Source: Chondrosia reniformis (taxonomy: Eukaryota > Porifera > Demospongiae > Chondrillida > Chondrillidae). From it: 64,000 bases of DNA. The stretch is taken from contig OX359190.1 of assembly GCA_947172415.1 (NCBI GenBank), forward strand, positions 7,192,001 to 7,256,000, written 5' to 3'. Positions 13,801-24,884 of the stretch are shown piece after piece; within the stretch, counting starts at the first letter, position 1; each line of letters begins with the position of its first letter. A model generated the notes under the pieces. That model did no database searches, was not told where the DNA came from, and was given only the letters and a program-made list of their open reading frames with translations. The translations under genes were made by a program, and so were the position numbers.

Positions 13801-16800
13801 GAATTGTGCCCCTCTCTGACTGGCAACTAAATCTGATCTCAACGTTCGAAGTTATGAACTGCTTCACGTATAAGAACTTTAAACTGCTTTTTCTCAGTTT
13901 TAGTTATGTACCATTTATGTCATGAATGCATCTTTTAAAAATTTTATTTACCAGATTTAAAGTTGTGACAGGGTAAATTTGAATATATGATGCCTTTTGG
14001 TTCACCCAAATATAAAAACTCAATTTTCTCATATTTCACCCTAAGGTTGGTTTTTGCTTTCAACAGCTGGATTTACCAACTTTCATCATCACATACATCA
14101 TGGCAAAACAACACGTTTAATGCTGATATTGGATAAGATATAATGAGTAAAAAATATAATTACGTCCAGTCCAGTATGTAGAGACCAGTGTAATAAATTG
14201 CAGATTTGCTGTCCAAGGTACAGACAAAGCGTAACCTTTGTAGCCAGTACAGTACTGAATATGATCCATAGTCACATCAAAGCAGTCCAGGCACTTCAAT
14301 CTAGCAAGTACATTACCCACTGCACATCTAAAAGTGCATTTTCAGTGCTTCATACATGAATAATCAATACACCATTTTTCTTACATGCTACATCTACTTT
14401 ATAGTGTAGAGACCTATAGGGAACTATACCTAAACCTAAGGTACAATATATGTAACACTGACCATTTTTTGCAGCTTTGGCAATTAGTTCAATTCCATTT
14501 CCAATGTGTACATTTAGGTGCTTATGTGGTTTAAAATCAAACCACCTTACAGCAACATCAATCATAGCCTTGTCAATTTCATAAACATCAATCTGGACCT
14601 ACGTATAAGAGTACATTAGATAGGTACGTAGGTTAACAACAGTCTATATCATTACTTCAAAAACTAAAGCTATAACCAAAATACTACTATTACATGGTAA
14701 GTGTATACATATTAATGTCTATTTGTAGTCGTACAGATATAATGTACCAGAGTTATTTTAAATGGTTAATGATCATATCACATCACGACTTTTGATCACA
14801 ATGGCAAGTTGGGGTCACAAAGGAATATTGTTAAATGTACGTAGCAAAATATGCAGTCACCTCACCAACTGAAAGAGTATTTAGTGAATAGTAACTATAA
14901 AACAAATGAATTGATTACAAAATTTTGTTATGCAGTACGGGTGACTGATGATGACATATACACATGCTCACATTGGGGATGTGTCGGTCAATGAATCTTA
15001 TAAGAGAGCCACCACCAAGTCCAACTACAAGCATCTTTGTTGGCTTAACAGGATTAAGCAATAAACCGAGACATCCTATAACAGCTACATGAAAGCTGAA
15101 GCATAAATCTTGACTGTCACAGACAAGTTTACCCTTCTCCTTCTTTGAAGCTAAACCGTTTGGCAACATATGTAGGTAGAGAAATTTAAAACCAAGTAAG
15201 GGACATCCATTTAAGGTTAAATACAGATATAATTTACATTACAACTCAAAAGTAATATATTAAATTGCATCTTCACCTTTGGTCTTCAACATCCTAACTT
15301 CAGATTGTGGTACTGGGTTTTTAAGAAACACTAGCCTGCGAATTGTATCTCCAGTGCTATCATTTTTGACATCTTCTACAATAAAGCTACCAGAGAACTC
15401 TGAACAACCTTGGTACTGTATTGTCCTCTTTCCAATGTCATCACCCAGAGACAACACTGGCCATTTCTAAGGAAATATATTGTCACAATAAAAAGGATAC
15501 GTACTGTACGTAGATCATTTCTGGTTTAATAATTATAAACTATTCAATTAGTACTCTTCATGATGTTAGAAAAGCATTTGGGGAAATCCTGATATGTATA
15601 GTATAAGATTTGAGTTTAACCACAAACTAGGCAAAAGGTACACAGACCACAAAGAGACTGGGATCGAATAAAGGACAGAGATCAACTCAGCTACTTGTAA
15701 ATAGAGGTGGGGGTCTCTTGTATAAACACATTGGTTCATGTGCAAACCAATAGCAATGTATAACCAGTTGTCTGCAGTAGCAATTTTTAAGTGAAAGTGC
15801 TACAAAGTCTCCTTCAAGCTGGAGAGCTGTGGAGTGCACTGTGAAGGAGACCAAGGAAGTGGTTGCTAGGGGAATGGATGGGTGTGGATGTCAGAGAACA
15901 TTTTATAGAAGCTGGGACCTGCCTTGAATTGAGACTAAGTCAAAAAGATTGAAATGAAATAGAGGGCTCTATTTAGACAAATATGCTACTTCCATAAAGA
16001 GTTTGTTTACCTCAAAGACGCAAGTTGACAGGAGGAAGGGCGACTGATTACTTACCTTGGGAGTAGATCCCAAATCTCTCTGTAGAAACTGAATTGCACT
16101 GTCAGATATTTCTTCTTTAATTTGTTCCAATGTTCCATATGATTGCAATGGATGTAATGTCACTATAACAAGTCTGCTGTAGCCTATAAACATCAACCAA
16201 ACAAGTTAGGTTTCAAATATTATAGGTTGCAAGAATGTTTGTTTATGCATATAAATACCTACATTCATATCAAACCATTATCTACATATATGTACTTATC
16301 ATCATCATTAGACTGATTTTAATGATGATGACAATGAAATGTGATAATGATACGTATATGTATTCAAAGGTTTAAGATCAGCTGTAGATCTTAATGTCCC
16401 CTATATCTATCTCTTCAGGATATTGTGGTCCTCTTATTAGCGACTGCAGTTGTGCCTCAATACAGTTAGGACCAGAACAATAGTAGACTAATAACAAACT
16501 TAAAATGATAGAGAACTGAAAATGATAAAAGTATAATGTATTTCAAAACAGGTTTTACAATAAGACTCCTTGTGTTTGACATTTACTTATATTTAAACAG
16601 TCTAACCTGCAGACTCTGCCAATTTTTTCAATCCAAATTCATCATAAAACAGCCAATCAGATTCCCTAAACCAAATGAATAGCTTCTTAATAGTTAGGTA
16701 AGAGACAAATGTACATCTCTACATTTTACAAGTGCTGTGATCATCATATTACAAGTCTCTGCAAATTGCTTCTCAGCAAATTTGCACTCTCCTTGGTAGG

Positions 16801-19800
16801 TTCATAGGAGTAAATGGGAATTCCAGAGTTTACAGAAATGTTGCATACAAATTCACCCTCAGTGTCAACAGTTATATGTAGGTCATCAAATTACACACGT
16901 ACATAAAATTCTTACAGACCTTCCATGGGGAACCAGAAAGAGGGCAAACTGCCCTCTGAAACTCTTCTGATGGCTAATATCAACAATATGCAAGGTAAAT
17001 CGAGGTTGTTCAGCTATGTCAGCATGCCATAGGTCAATGCTTACACTCTCTCCAGGATGAAGGCTAAGGTAAAACAATAAATAAATAGCATGTATAGCAA
17101 TAGGCAGTCAGATACATGTAAGTGCATTAGAGGACTTGATCCACTTGACTAACGTACTTGTCTACCAATATACACAGTAATACTACTATAGGGTGTCTTT
17201 CACTATGAAACTTACTAGTAATCATAATCACTTTTAGTTAAACGGTGGTAGCATATACGATTAATTTTACACGGCAAGCTACTTTTAATTTGCTTTGGGC
17301 TGTTAATAAAATACGTAGATACTAAGTGCTAACAAAGATATGTGTTAAGGGCCAACAAAAGAATATGAAGTAGACAAAGCTTCCCAGGGTCACTGATGAA
17401 GGGTGGAATAGCTGTCTGGCCCAGTGGAGAAGAAGAGATGTAGAAGGAGAAAAATCTGTATTGTCTTCCAAAGCTCTCATTAGGTTTAGTTCCCTATAGG
17501 CCTTTATTCAAATGTAGATGTAGCATGCTGAAATACGTTGTGTTAGATTGTTAATGTACTCCTATTATAGGTACACACATGTACTTGGACATTAGTCAAA
17601 ATAAGAATTGTTCAATTGCAGTTCCACCATTACCCTTTCAAGTGGTGTTTGATCATGGCAAATTGTTGAAGAGACACTACAGTTTCAAACATCTTGTCTA
17701 AATCACCCAGTCTGGTGTAGCTGTTATTACTGCCTACAACCTCAAATATCTGCAACAGAAGAGTAATTCAGAGCAAGAAAGGTAGTGGCTATACTGCATG
17801 GTCAAAAGTTACGTATACATATGTATAAGTAGTATTGGCTGAATGAAATAGCTGCTACTGAAGTAAAAGTGTAAAGTAATATGTACTTGTCTCCAGAAAG
17901 TAAAAGTTAGTGGATATAGTTTCTTTTCAATTAATACGGCTACACTAGATCTAGAGTAGAAACTTAATTAAAGAAGTTTTAATTTTAACCAATGGTGCAA
18001 ATGTGGTTAGAGAGTGGTATTCTGTCATAACAATTAGACACATGAATAGCTGAAATAGTGTGAGATCAAATATCATTCGTAAAGACACCTTCTAAATGAC
18101 TCTTAAGAAGGTGAAGGAAAGACACCTTTGAAATCTCAAAATTGGGATATCTTTGATTACTTCAACATTTGTGCAAAACAAAGTTCCCATTAATAGAATA
18201 AGGACTTCTAACTACGTGACTATTTATAGGAAACATATCAATTCTTTCGCTTCAAACCTAAATTTACTCAATTGAATCATTACTACTGTTCTATCTACAT
18301 GGACCACTATGAAGAGCAATTCGTAACTGAAGCTGCCTTTTCTCTGGGGGCAACTTGTGTTCCTCACATTTGGCTGAACTTAGCTGAAAGGATTATTTTT
18401 AGACACTCTAAAGTCGAAAGATGATCCTTTCAAATGAAAAGTTACCATTCTTACACAAGCATATTTGAATGTCTTTGCACACACATACCTTGATAGCATC
18501 CCTTCCTGGTACCTGCATCATCTTTGTCATGACCATCACAAAGACAGGCAAATCTCCGCCAAATTCTGTTTGAGCATCTTGTTCAATGGCCAGTGTGTGC
18601 AACCTCACAACCCATCCCTCCTTAAAGTTATCCAACAAGCACTGCAACACACTCTTTTGCGCCAAAGTTACACAATAATACCGGCCTCCTACCTTTAAAA
18701 CCCTAAGTATATTAACGTAGAGGTCCATTGCTAGCTATAGTTAATTCTAATGGCAATCTTAGCTAGAGCTTAGGGGCTTGTCCAAACTAATTTTGTAAAA
18801 TATAATGTCAAAATGACGTTTGGGGGGTCAAGTCACATGACATTTTACACTACTCCTACCAAGAAGGTGATGATGAGTCTTTGTTCAAGACGACAAAAGG
18901 CCACGTTCACTGAAATGAGATGAACATTCACACATGCACATGCACAACAAGAAACTCCCTTTCGTAACAACTGTTTTAATAAAGTGTTTATATTATGTAC
19001 TATAATGTCATGTAGAAAAGCAGCTTCCTGTGTTGAATCATTGCTTTTGGGTGTGAAGTTTTTTTGGGGGGAGGGGGGAGGGGATCAAAATATAATGTCA
19101 AAATGACGTTATTTTTTACAAAAATAGTTTGGACAAGCCCCCTTATCCGTAGCAATTCACAGTTCACAATTAACAGAACATTTTGTTCCTGTGAATTGCT
19201 ATAGATAAGCCCAAGACTGCCATTAGACCTACATATATTCGTTGACATATTTTTCATAAATTGTTCTGCAATATTAGACACATCATACCTAACCTTTCTA
19301 CTTCAGAGAAGTAAGTCTTCATTTTATCCAAAGTTTCTAGTTTATTATCACAGCAGAGAGCGTCACATGTTCCTTTATCCATAACAACATCTACTGATCC
19401 ATTGGTGTAGTCCATTTGCAGTACATCCATAACTTGAAACCTCAATTCTGGACGTTTAGCTTTATTGCGAGCAAGCATCTTTTTGATTACAACATCTAAA
19501 AAACAAAAAATTGGATTGCCAATACAGGTGTTACTACAGAAACAGTAGAGTTACAAGGATAGACTATTTAAACACATTTCTTTCTGTTATCGCCTCCCTC
19601 CGCCACAGGACAGGCAAAAATACCATCAAACCGTTCAACCTAATTCTTTAATAGCTGTGCACAATGCAACCAATAGGCCTATATACCCACTATCATTGTC
19701 TATTGTCTACATATTCCTTAATACCTTATATGAATATCTAGTGGGAGTGGAATTCAGTCGTATGTTGAAGTTTATGTAATTTACCTGAAATATCAATGCT

Positions 19801-20022
19801 ATAAATATTTTTATAACCAATGTCGTATAACTCCTCCGGTAGGGTTGAATTCCCACAGCCAGCGATCACGATAAGGCTGGACGATTTTGTATATTTGTGG
19901 ATCAGTTCACTGTGATCCTGATACGAACCATACCACTCAAAAGAGGACGACCTCTTTGTAAAGAAACTGTCCCAATAACTCTTTGAGGCAAAATCTGAAC
20001 GAGTCCGCGGCAATAGGTTCAT
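10809..20022 (-). CDS. METTL13: eEF1A lysine and N-terminal methyltransferase, 690 aa, 12 exons
   Basis: METTL13 is a dual methyltransferase: the N-terminal domain modifies a lysine of eEF1A and the C-terminal domain its N-terminus. Exons (minus): 20022-19785, 19495-19289, 18730-18489, 17749-17634, 17063-16920, 16665-16607, 16183-16056, 15466-15277, 15150-14972, 14598-14463, 11593-11465, 11113-10809. All phases close. The start MNLLPR and FEWYGSY match the human N-terminus. SAM motif I of domain 1 is VIAGCGNS (residues 52-59), and DKGTCDAL follows. Domain 2 has MLVVGLGGGSL (from 481) and DLIFIDVDNKD. The middle contains RFTLHIVD and LVPHGRESDWLF. Human length is 699 aa. Intron 10 (about 2.9 kb) holds a decayed transposon and intron 2 a MITE. 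Confidence 0.95.
11682..14040 (+). mobile_element. Decayed DNA transposon with a GQNKN-type ORF, in METTL13 intron 10
   Basis: Coding remnants run antisense to the host gene: about 11849-12170 (acidic N-terminus), 12250-12830, 12819-13379 and 13383-13830. They read as one protein broken by stops and frameshifts. Recognisable pieces are YNAYPFEVVSNAVEFIKHYA, LHLHADNCVGQNKN, FMRVGHT and LADACFGLLKK. This is the long transposon-associated ORF common in sponge and cnidarian genomes; I believe its core is the domain called DUF7869. The ends GGTGAA (11682) and TTCACC (to 14040) are inverted. They are flanked by TTAA on the left and CTAA on the right, which could be a mutated TTAA target duplication. 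The element limits are tentative; the ORF remnant is clear. Confidence 0.7.
14375..14450. repeat. Interspersed repeat family, copy 1 (partial)
   Basis: ACATGCTACATCTACTTTAT followed by CCTATAGGGAACTA recurs in METTL13 intron 4 (17415-17535, opposite orientation) and hedgling intron 14 (37400-37535). This partial copy begins just past the exon-10 donor of METTL13. Confidence 0.5.
17415..17535. repeat. Interspersed repeat family, copy 2
   Basis: CAGTGGAGAAGAAGAGATG, AAAGCTCTC, GGTTTAGTTCCCTATAGG and TAGATGTAGCATGCTG occur here in order. They are found as the reverse complement at 37400-37535. There is no coding capacity. Confidence 0.6.
18773..19142. mobile_element. Harbinger-like MITE (METTL13 intron 2)
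   Basis: About 370 bp with inverted ends: the left end GGGGCTTGTCCAAACTAATT is mirrored by AATAGTTTGGACAAGCCCC on the right. Similarity continues for about 30 bp. TTA directly flanks both sides (18770-18772 and 19143-19145), the 3-bp target duplication expected of PIF/Harbinger elements. It is non-autonomous, with no transposase reading frame. Confidence 0.75.
19143..19208. other. Hairpin, 20-bp stem with one 2-nt mismatch
   Basis: TTATCCGTAGCAATTCACAG pairs with CTGTGAATTGCTATAGATAA across a 26-nt loop. It abuts the right end of the MITE. It could be a precursor-like RNA hairpin or a relic of another foldback element. No expression evidence is available. Confidence 0.5.
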
Positions 20023-20242
20023 GTCTAGCTAGGAGCAGCGAGTCTAAATATTGCGCAAGCTTCCACTGCAAACAATAAGATGGCAGCGGTACCGGCCGAT
20101 TTATAATTATTGTACAATTTTGAAGTGCAATTCTACGCTGCATTCACATTCTTTGCTGCATTCACATTCTTTGCCAGGTACTGTAAGATTTACACAATTA
20201 AAACATTTCCGTTTTCATTAGAGTCAGATCAAGGTACCATGC
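20023..20242. promoter_or_regulatory. 220-bp spacer between REXO4 stop and METTL13 start
   Basis: This must carry the 3' end of REXO4 and the promoter of METTL13, both on the minus strand. It contains an exact 18-bp tandem duplication, GCTGCATTCACATTCTTT twice, at 20137-20172. No TATA box is evident. Confidence 0.5.
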
Positions 20243-22979
20243 CTAACTACCCGTCTTCTTCCATTTACTGCTCTTTCTAAGTGACCTTTCCCATTCCTTT
20301 TTATGCAGCAAAAATATTCTCATTGCACTCCAGGCATCCTCAACCTGTTACGGATTGTAAATGAAATGATGTATTATTGATGAAAAACACAACTTCAGAT
20401 TAAAACTAAATCCAATGATTTTGACACTCAAGGCATTTAGATCGGCCGTCTGTTCCTATATTCATATTGCAGATAACTACCAGGGCATCTTTGGGATGGT
20501 AAAAACGCTTAAAATTCGAAGGATGTACCATCCCAAAGATAAGTTTGACACAGTTAGAATACCTACCAGGAGGAATCCTAATTCTATTATTGACTAACAG
20601 GGTACTTACAGAATTGTGTTCACCATCTTGAATACTTGTTTGAAGATAAATTTTGGCTAGCTTTTTGAGTGATGGAGTTTTACCCTGCAAAGTAAAGACA
20701 ATATTCCATGAATGTTCTGGTATACTGTAATATGTAGTTGTATTGTGTAAGATTGGTAGCACTGAACTATCTAAATATAATCCTTTGCGTAAAATTAAAA
20801 TCCCACTATAGCTACTATGACCACTACTACATGTGATACTATAGTTGAGGAATTAGTTATTAAGCAAGATTTAAGAAAACAAATAAATGCCGAATTGGTA
20901 GCATTTAGAGAACTTAGAACTCACTCTTGAATGAACTCGAAAGGGTTTATACTTTGAGGTGTCCCTTATATCTCTATGAGGGTGGCTCAACATTAGTACC
21001 TGAGAATTAAAAACAATTGACTAACGACTTTACTTGATCATGAGTTCAGTAAAAACAAATCAATAATTACAGACAGAAACAATAAATAATTGAAAGAACT
21101 AGTAGTTTTATTTAAACTGATTACAATTTGTAGAATACAGAGTAGTTCCATTGCAAGCAACAAACATTAGCTACACTAATTCTTTACCTTGAGGTCGTGG
21201 TGTATGGCATGACCAACTAAAATTCTTCCTTTACTCATTTCTGCAACTTCTTTTTGGATCTCTGAAAATTCTACAGCTAAATAAGCAGGACAAGTTGATT
21301 GAATTTCATACCAGTTATAAGGACAAAATAACTTACCTTTCTTTAGGTCTCTAGGCCTAATTCCACTGTACTTTGTACGGAAATCTGTTACTCTCTCTTT
21401 TGGCTTCACAAACTCATCCAAGAGTACGTGACCATAAGAATTTACAACACTACACCTAAGGGAGGAAAACAAGACTCATCAAACGTAACAAACAACAAAC
21501 CACAGGCACCACAATGTAAATATAAAATAAACATCAAGGGGTTGCTAATTTGATTTTGGAATGTAAAGCACCTGACAGTGGATCTAAGCCATTCACAGGC
21601 ATTAACTATAAAACATATCTGATTCATTACTAAAAATAATCATAATTTTCACAAACACAAGATCCAACATCACAGTAACTATGTAAGTTAGGAACACTGT
21701 TTCAGCCCCAAATGATGATTTTGTTCTACAAACAAAGCCTAACTTGTACACGAGTACATACATATACTGTATACGTAAGTGTAGTGCATTCAGCAGTTCA
21801 CTGTTGTAGTGCACACAGAACATCTTAAAAAGATCATGATATTTCTGTCTATAGGACTCATTAACCTAGCTTAATGAGATAATACGAGTTCTTTTCTTCA
21901 CCATTTGTAGGAGAAAACAGTCTTCCTAAGCATACTAGCAATGATCGATATAAAATTGCACTGGTTCTGGATATACACATATGTAAATTCTTAATGCTCT
22001 CATTTCTAGTATGTACTTCCTATACAAACTTTCATTACAGTTAATTACTTGTTTCTACTGTCCTTAATTGGATATGATGCAGCATACCTTGCCAACACAC
22101 TGGCATCTCCTGATGTTCCCGTCCCAACCATTTCACAATCAATTGCTATGTACTTGGTCATTCTACAAATAAGAGATACATCACTGCTATGTGAATATGC
22201 CCTATTCATCCCTATAGCTGCTTACATACCCTTGTTGCTCTTCAGGAGTAGCTGTCGAGCTGCTTTGCCCTTCAGTCAAAATACTCTTCTTTGGAGGAGG
22301 GTCTTCTTCAAACCATCTGCATAAAGATAGTCTTACTGAGACGTAGATTTTTAATTTTGATGTATATTCATATTTTCTCTATCTCCCACCATACATAAAG
22401 TTCATATAACAGAATCTAATGTACATTTACTGCTGCAACTCTGTCAAATGGGCAGATATCAATGTTGAAACTTGGTGTCAGCATTCGCAGACATCCTTAA
22501 AACATCCAAAGAATTTTGTAAATTTAATGTTCACTTTTATTTGCCCTATCTCTCACCATGCATTGTAGTACACTTAAAATGATGGTGAGGTTAGGGAACT
22601 GTACCACATGCCTACATGTAACCAATTGCAATAACAGCACCCTGCTTTACGTAACTACTAGTGACGTACCTATCTTGTGTCTTATGCTCCCTGTACAGCC
22701 TCTTACGTGTGGACTGTACGTGTGGTAACTTCGCCTTTTCTTTATCATTTGTTACACTTTCCTTAAGCTTTTCTTCTTCGAGGTGTCGCTAAAAGGAAAG
22801 ATATATTAAAATAAGATCTCAAATCTGATCACATGACGACTATTAAATAAATGTACTTGAAGCTTCTTCCAGTTGGCAGAGAAGTCTTTAAGCGATGCAG
22901 ATTGAGCAGTCAGTTTTGGAGGTTGCAATCTGAGCCGGTCATCTTCCGCATTCCCCCTCAACTTGGGAACTTCGGACAT
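20243..22979 (-). CDS. REXO4: RNA exonuclease 4, DEDDh family, 285 aa, 9 exons
   Basis: A 3'-5' exonuclease of the REX4 group, probably nucleolar and linked to rRNA processing. Exons (minus): 22979-22857, 22788-22670, 22316-22230, 22162-22088, 21455-21337, 21270-21188, 20999-20925, 20684-20610, 20344-20243. All junctions are GT-AG and the phases close. The N-terminus has KDFSANWKKLQ, like human DFSQNWKALQ. ExoI is AIDCEMVG (D118, E120). ExoII is GHAIHHDLK (D200). ExoIII is EHNSVEDAW (H250, D255). All five DEDDh residues are therefore present. VKPKERVTDFRTKYSGIRP is a family signature. It is shorter than human (about 420 aa) because the basic N-terminal region is reduced. Confidence 0.94.
20487..20540. 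other. Perfect 15-bp hairpin in REXO4 intron 8
   Basis: ATCTTTGGGATGGTA and TACCATCCCAAAGAT form a perfect stem around a 24-nt loop. The size suits a short RNA precursor, but the stem is shorter than most pre-miRNAs. A MITE fragment is an alternative. Confidence 0.5.
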
Positions 22980-23623
22980 TCTCCCGAGGAACTGAGGTCA
23001 GAACCACGACTACAAGAACTAGTAACGTACCCAGCCCGTCGAACAACTATGTAGACGCCATATTTGATCATGCTCCAAATTTGAAAAAAAATGGCGCGTA
23101 GTTATTCGTTAGGTTCGGCTAGCCAAATCATGCATTGGGCACTTTGGCAGACCAAAAGGTATCACTGTTCATAAGGCGTCTGCTCTTCAGACATTTTAAC
23201 GCTAACCTTAATGCGCATCAAGTTATACTTTCATGTAATTAACTCCACCCAAGGGAATAATTCAACTGAACATTTGAGCTTTCCTTTTTGAATCATACTT
23301 AATTAGCTTATGACATCATTTGTTTGTGTGAAATGCACGTAAGAAGTTGTTAGTGTTGGTTATTAACATTACTTTGAGATGGAGTGTCATTCTTAATTGT
23401 ATCCCCGCAAGTACACTTCAATGTGCATAGCTACCCATTTGCCACAAAACAAACTTCTTTGAGGGCAAGAAAAGTGTAATTTTGTGATAATTATATGCTC
23501 TGTATATTTGAAATCATTTACAGATGTTATAGTATGTAAAAATGTTTTCCAGTTAGCTATAGTTTTCACTTTCTTTAATGGTAACAGAATTTGCAGTGTT
23601 TATACAATTTTCTATAAGTGAAT
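22980..23623. promoter_or_regulatory. Intergenic, upstream of REXO4 and of the small gene before hedgling
   Basis: About 640 bp between divergent coding starts; a shared promoter region is plausible. I see no exon, and no TATA box or other element that I can name. Confidence 0.4.
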
Positions 23624-24884
23624 ATGGAGTCTTATGTTAACAACATCAAGTGTCAACGGTTCTCATTATCAGGTATAAAGTGAAGATGGTTAGCATCTCT
23701 TTGTAAATGTTGGAAATGTGTGATTATAGAACAAATAACTGTCATAGTCTATGTACATAATAGAAGAAGCTTAGGGAACAGAATTCAACTTAAACATTTA
23801 TACTGCCTTATTTACTTTGGAAATACATTATGACAAGAGAAAATATCTATTATCTTGCAGTTAGGGTGTCAGGATTTTGATTGTATGAAATGCACTTGCA
23901 GAATTGTTTTTATATCTTTCACCAAATGCAGTATCTCATGGCAGCCTATTGGTGAATGGAATGTTTTTTGATGTAAGCATAGTTCTTATAAATTTGTAGA
24001 TTGTAATATTACATTTAAGGGCATACAACTTTGTTTTCAAAATTGTATTTTTGTGATTACAAGTCGTTGTACTGTCAGATTTTTGACAAAGTGTAAGGAA
24101 TAAGATATGTATAGTTATACTGGTGCAGTGAATGTTCCACATGCATGATCTATAGTTATACCTCATATTTTTATGTAGATGTCTAACTCAAATAGTTATC
24201 ATATTGTTAAGTTGTGCTGCAGAGATTGATAGAGTATATATGCAGAAGATATAAGTACCTTAGCTCTGTTTTAAGTAACCACTCAGTTAGATTTTGTGTG
24301 AAATTTGTTAGCAGTTTATCTATGTGGGTATGTACATGTAGTGTTGTCCATATACCTCTTATATTGTGTTTGTCAGTTATTTGTACAATTGCATGGTTGC
24401 ATGATGAGATGTCACCATGGTGAAGGGTCATTCATTGTTCTTCTTTCAATTGTGAGGTTTTCAACAGATGTTGAACATGTCAAATGCTGTATGTGGAATG
24501 TTTCTCATTGCCACCATTTCAATCACAGTTATCACCACATATGTGGCTATTATTCTGTATGAGGAATATACTGTAATTGCCTGTTAATGGCTCTGCACCT
24601 ATAAAAAGGAAAATTGCCTTGAAGATTCTTTTGTTGTTACAGAGGGAGAAAGAAGACTCAGGATCTCTGTAATACAGTTACTCAAAGAAAGAAGGATAAT
24701 CCTTGCTATTCAACTTTTGAAGCTGATATTGAGCCTAAAAAGGTTGTAGAAGCCTGTAGAGGATTTAGTAAGTTTGACCTAAAAGTATTGCATTTTAATA
24801 GCTATATCTAGACTGTAAGTTCTTTCAATATTATCATCTCATTCTCCTACAGTTCTGTACAGCCTACTTGATGAGGAGATATGA
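23624..24884 (+). CDS. Possible 67-aa protein, 3 exons, unrecognised
   Basis: Exons 23624-23672, 24645-24767 and 24853-24884 have GT-AG borders and compatible phases (1, 1), giving a closed frame. The protein starts MESYVNNIKCQ, has a basic middle (GRKKTQDLCNT) with evenly spread cysteines, and ends FILYSLLDEEI. I do not recognise the family. The last two exons look more coding-like than the first, so the true 5' end may differ. Its stop TGA (24882-24884) overlaps the hedgling ATG (24881-24883) as ATGA. If both lie on one mRNA it could be an upstream ORF or a bicistronic partner. Otherwise this may be 5' UTR of hedgling. Confidence 0.45.

Noticed and set aside
24305-24562. 85-codon open frame upstream of hedgling
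   Set aside because: Cys/His/Val-rich translation with no motif, overlapping other equally long frames on both strands. Typical chance ORF in AT-rich DNA.
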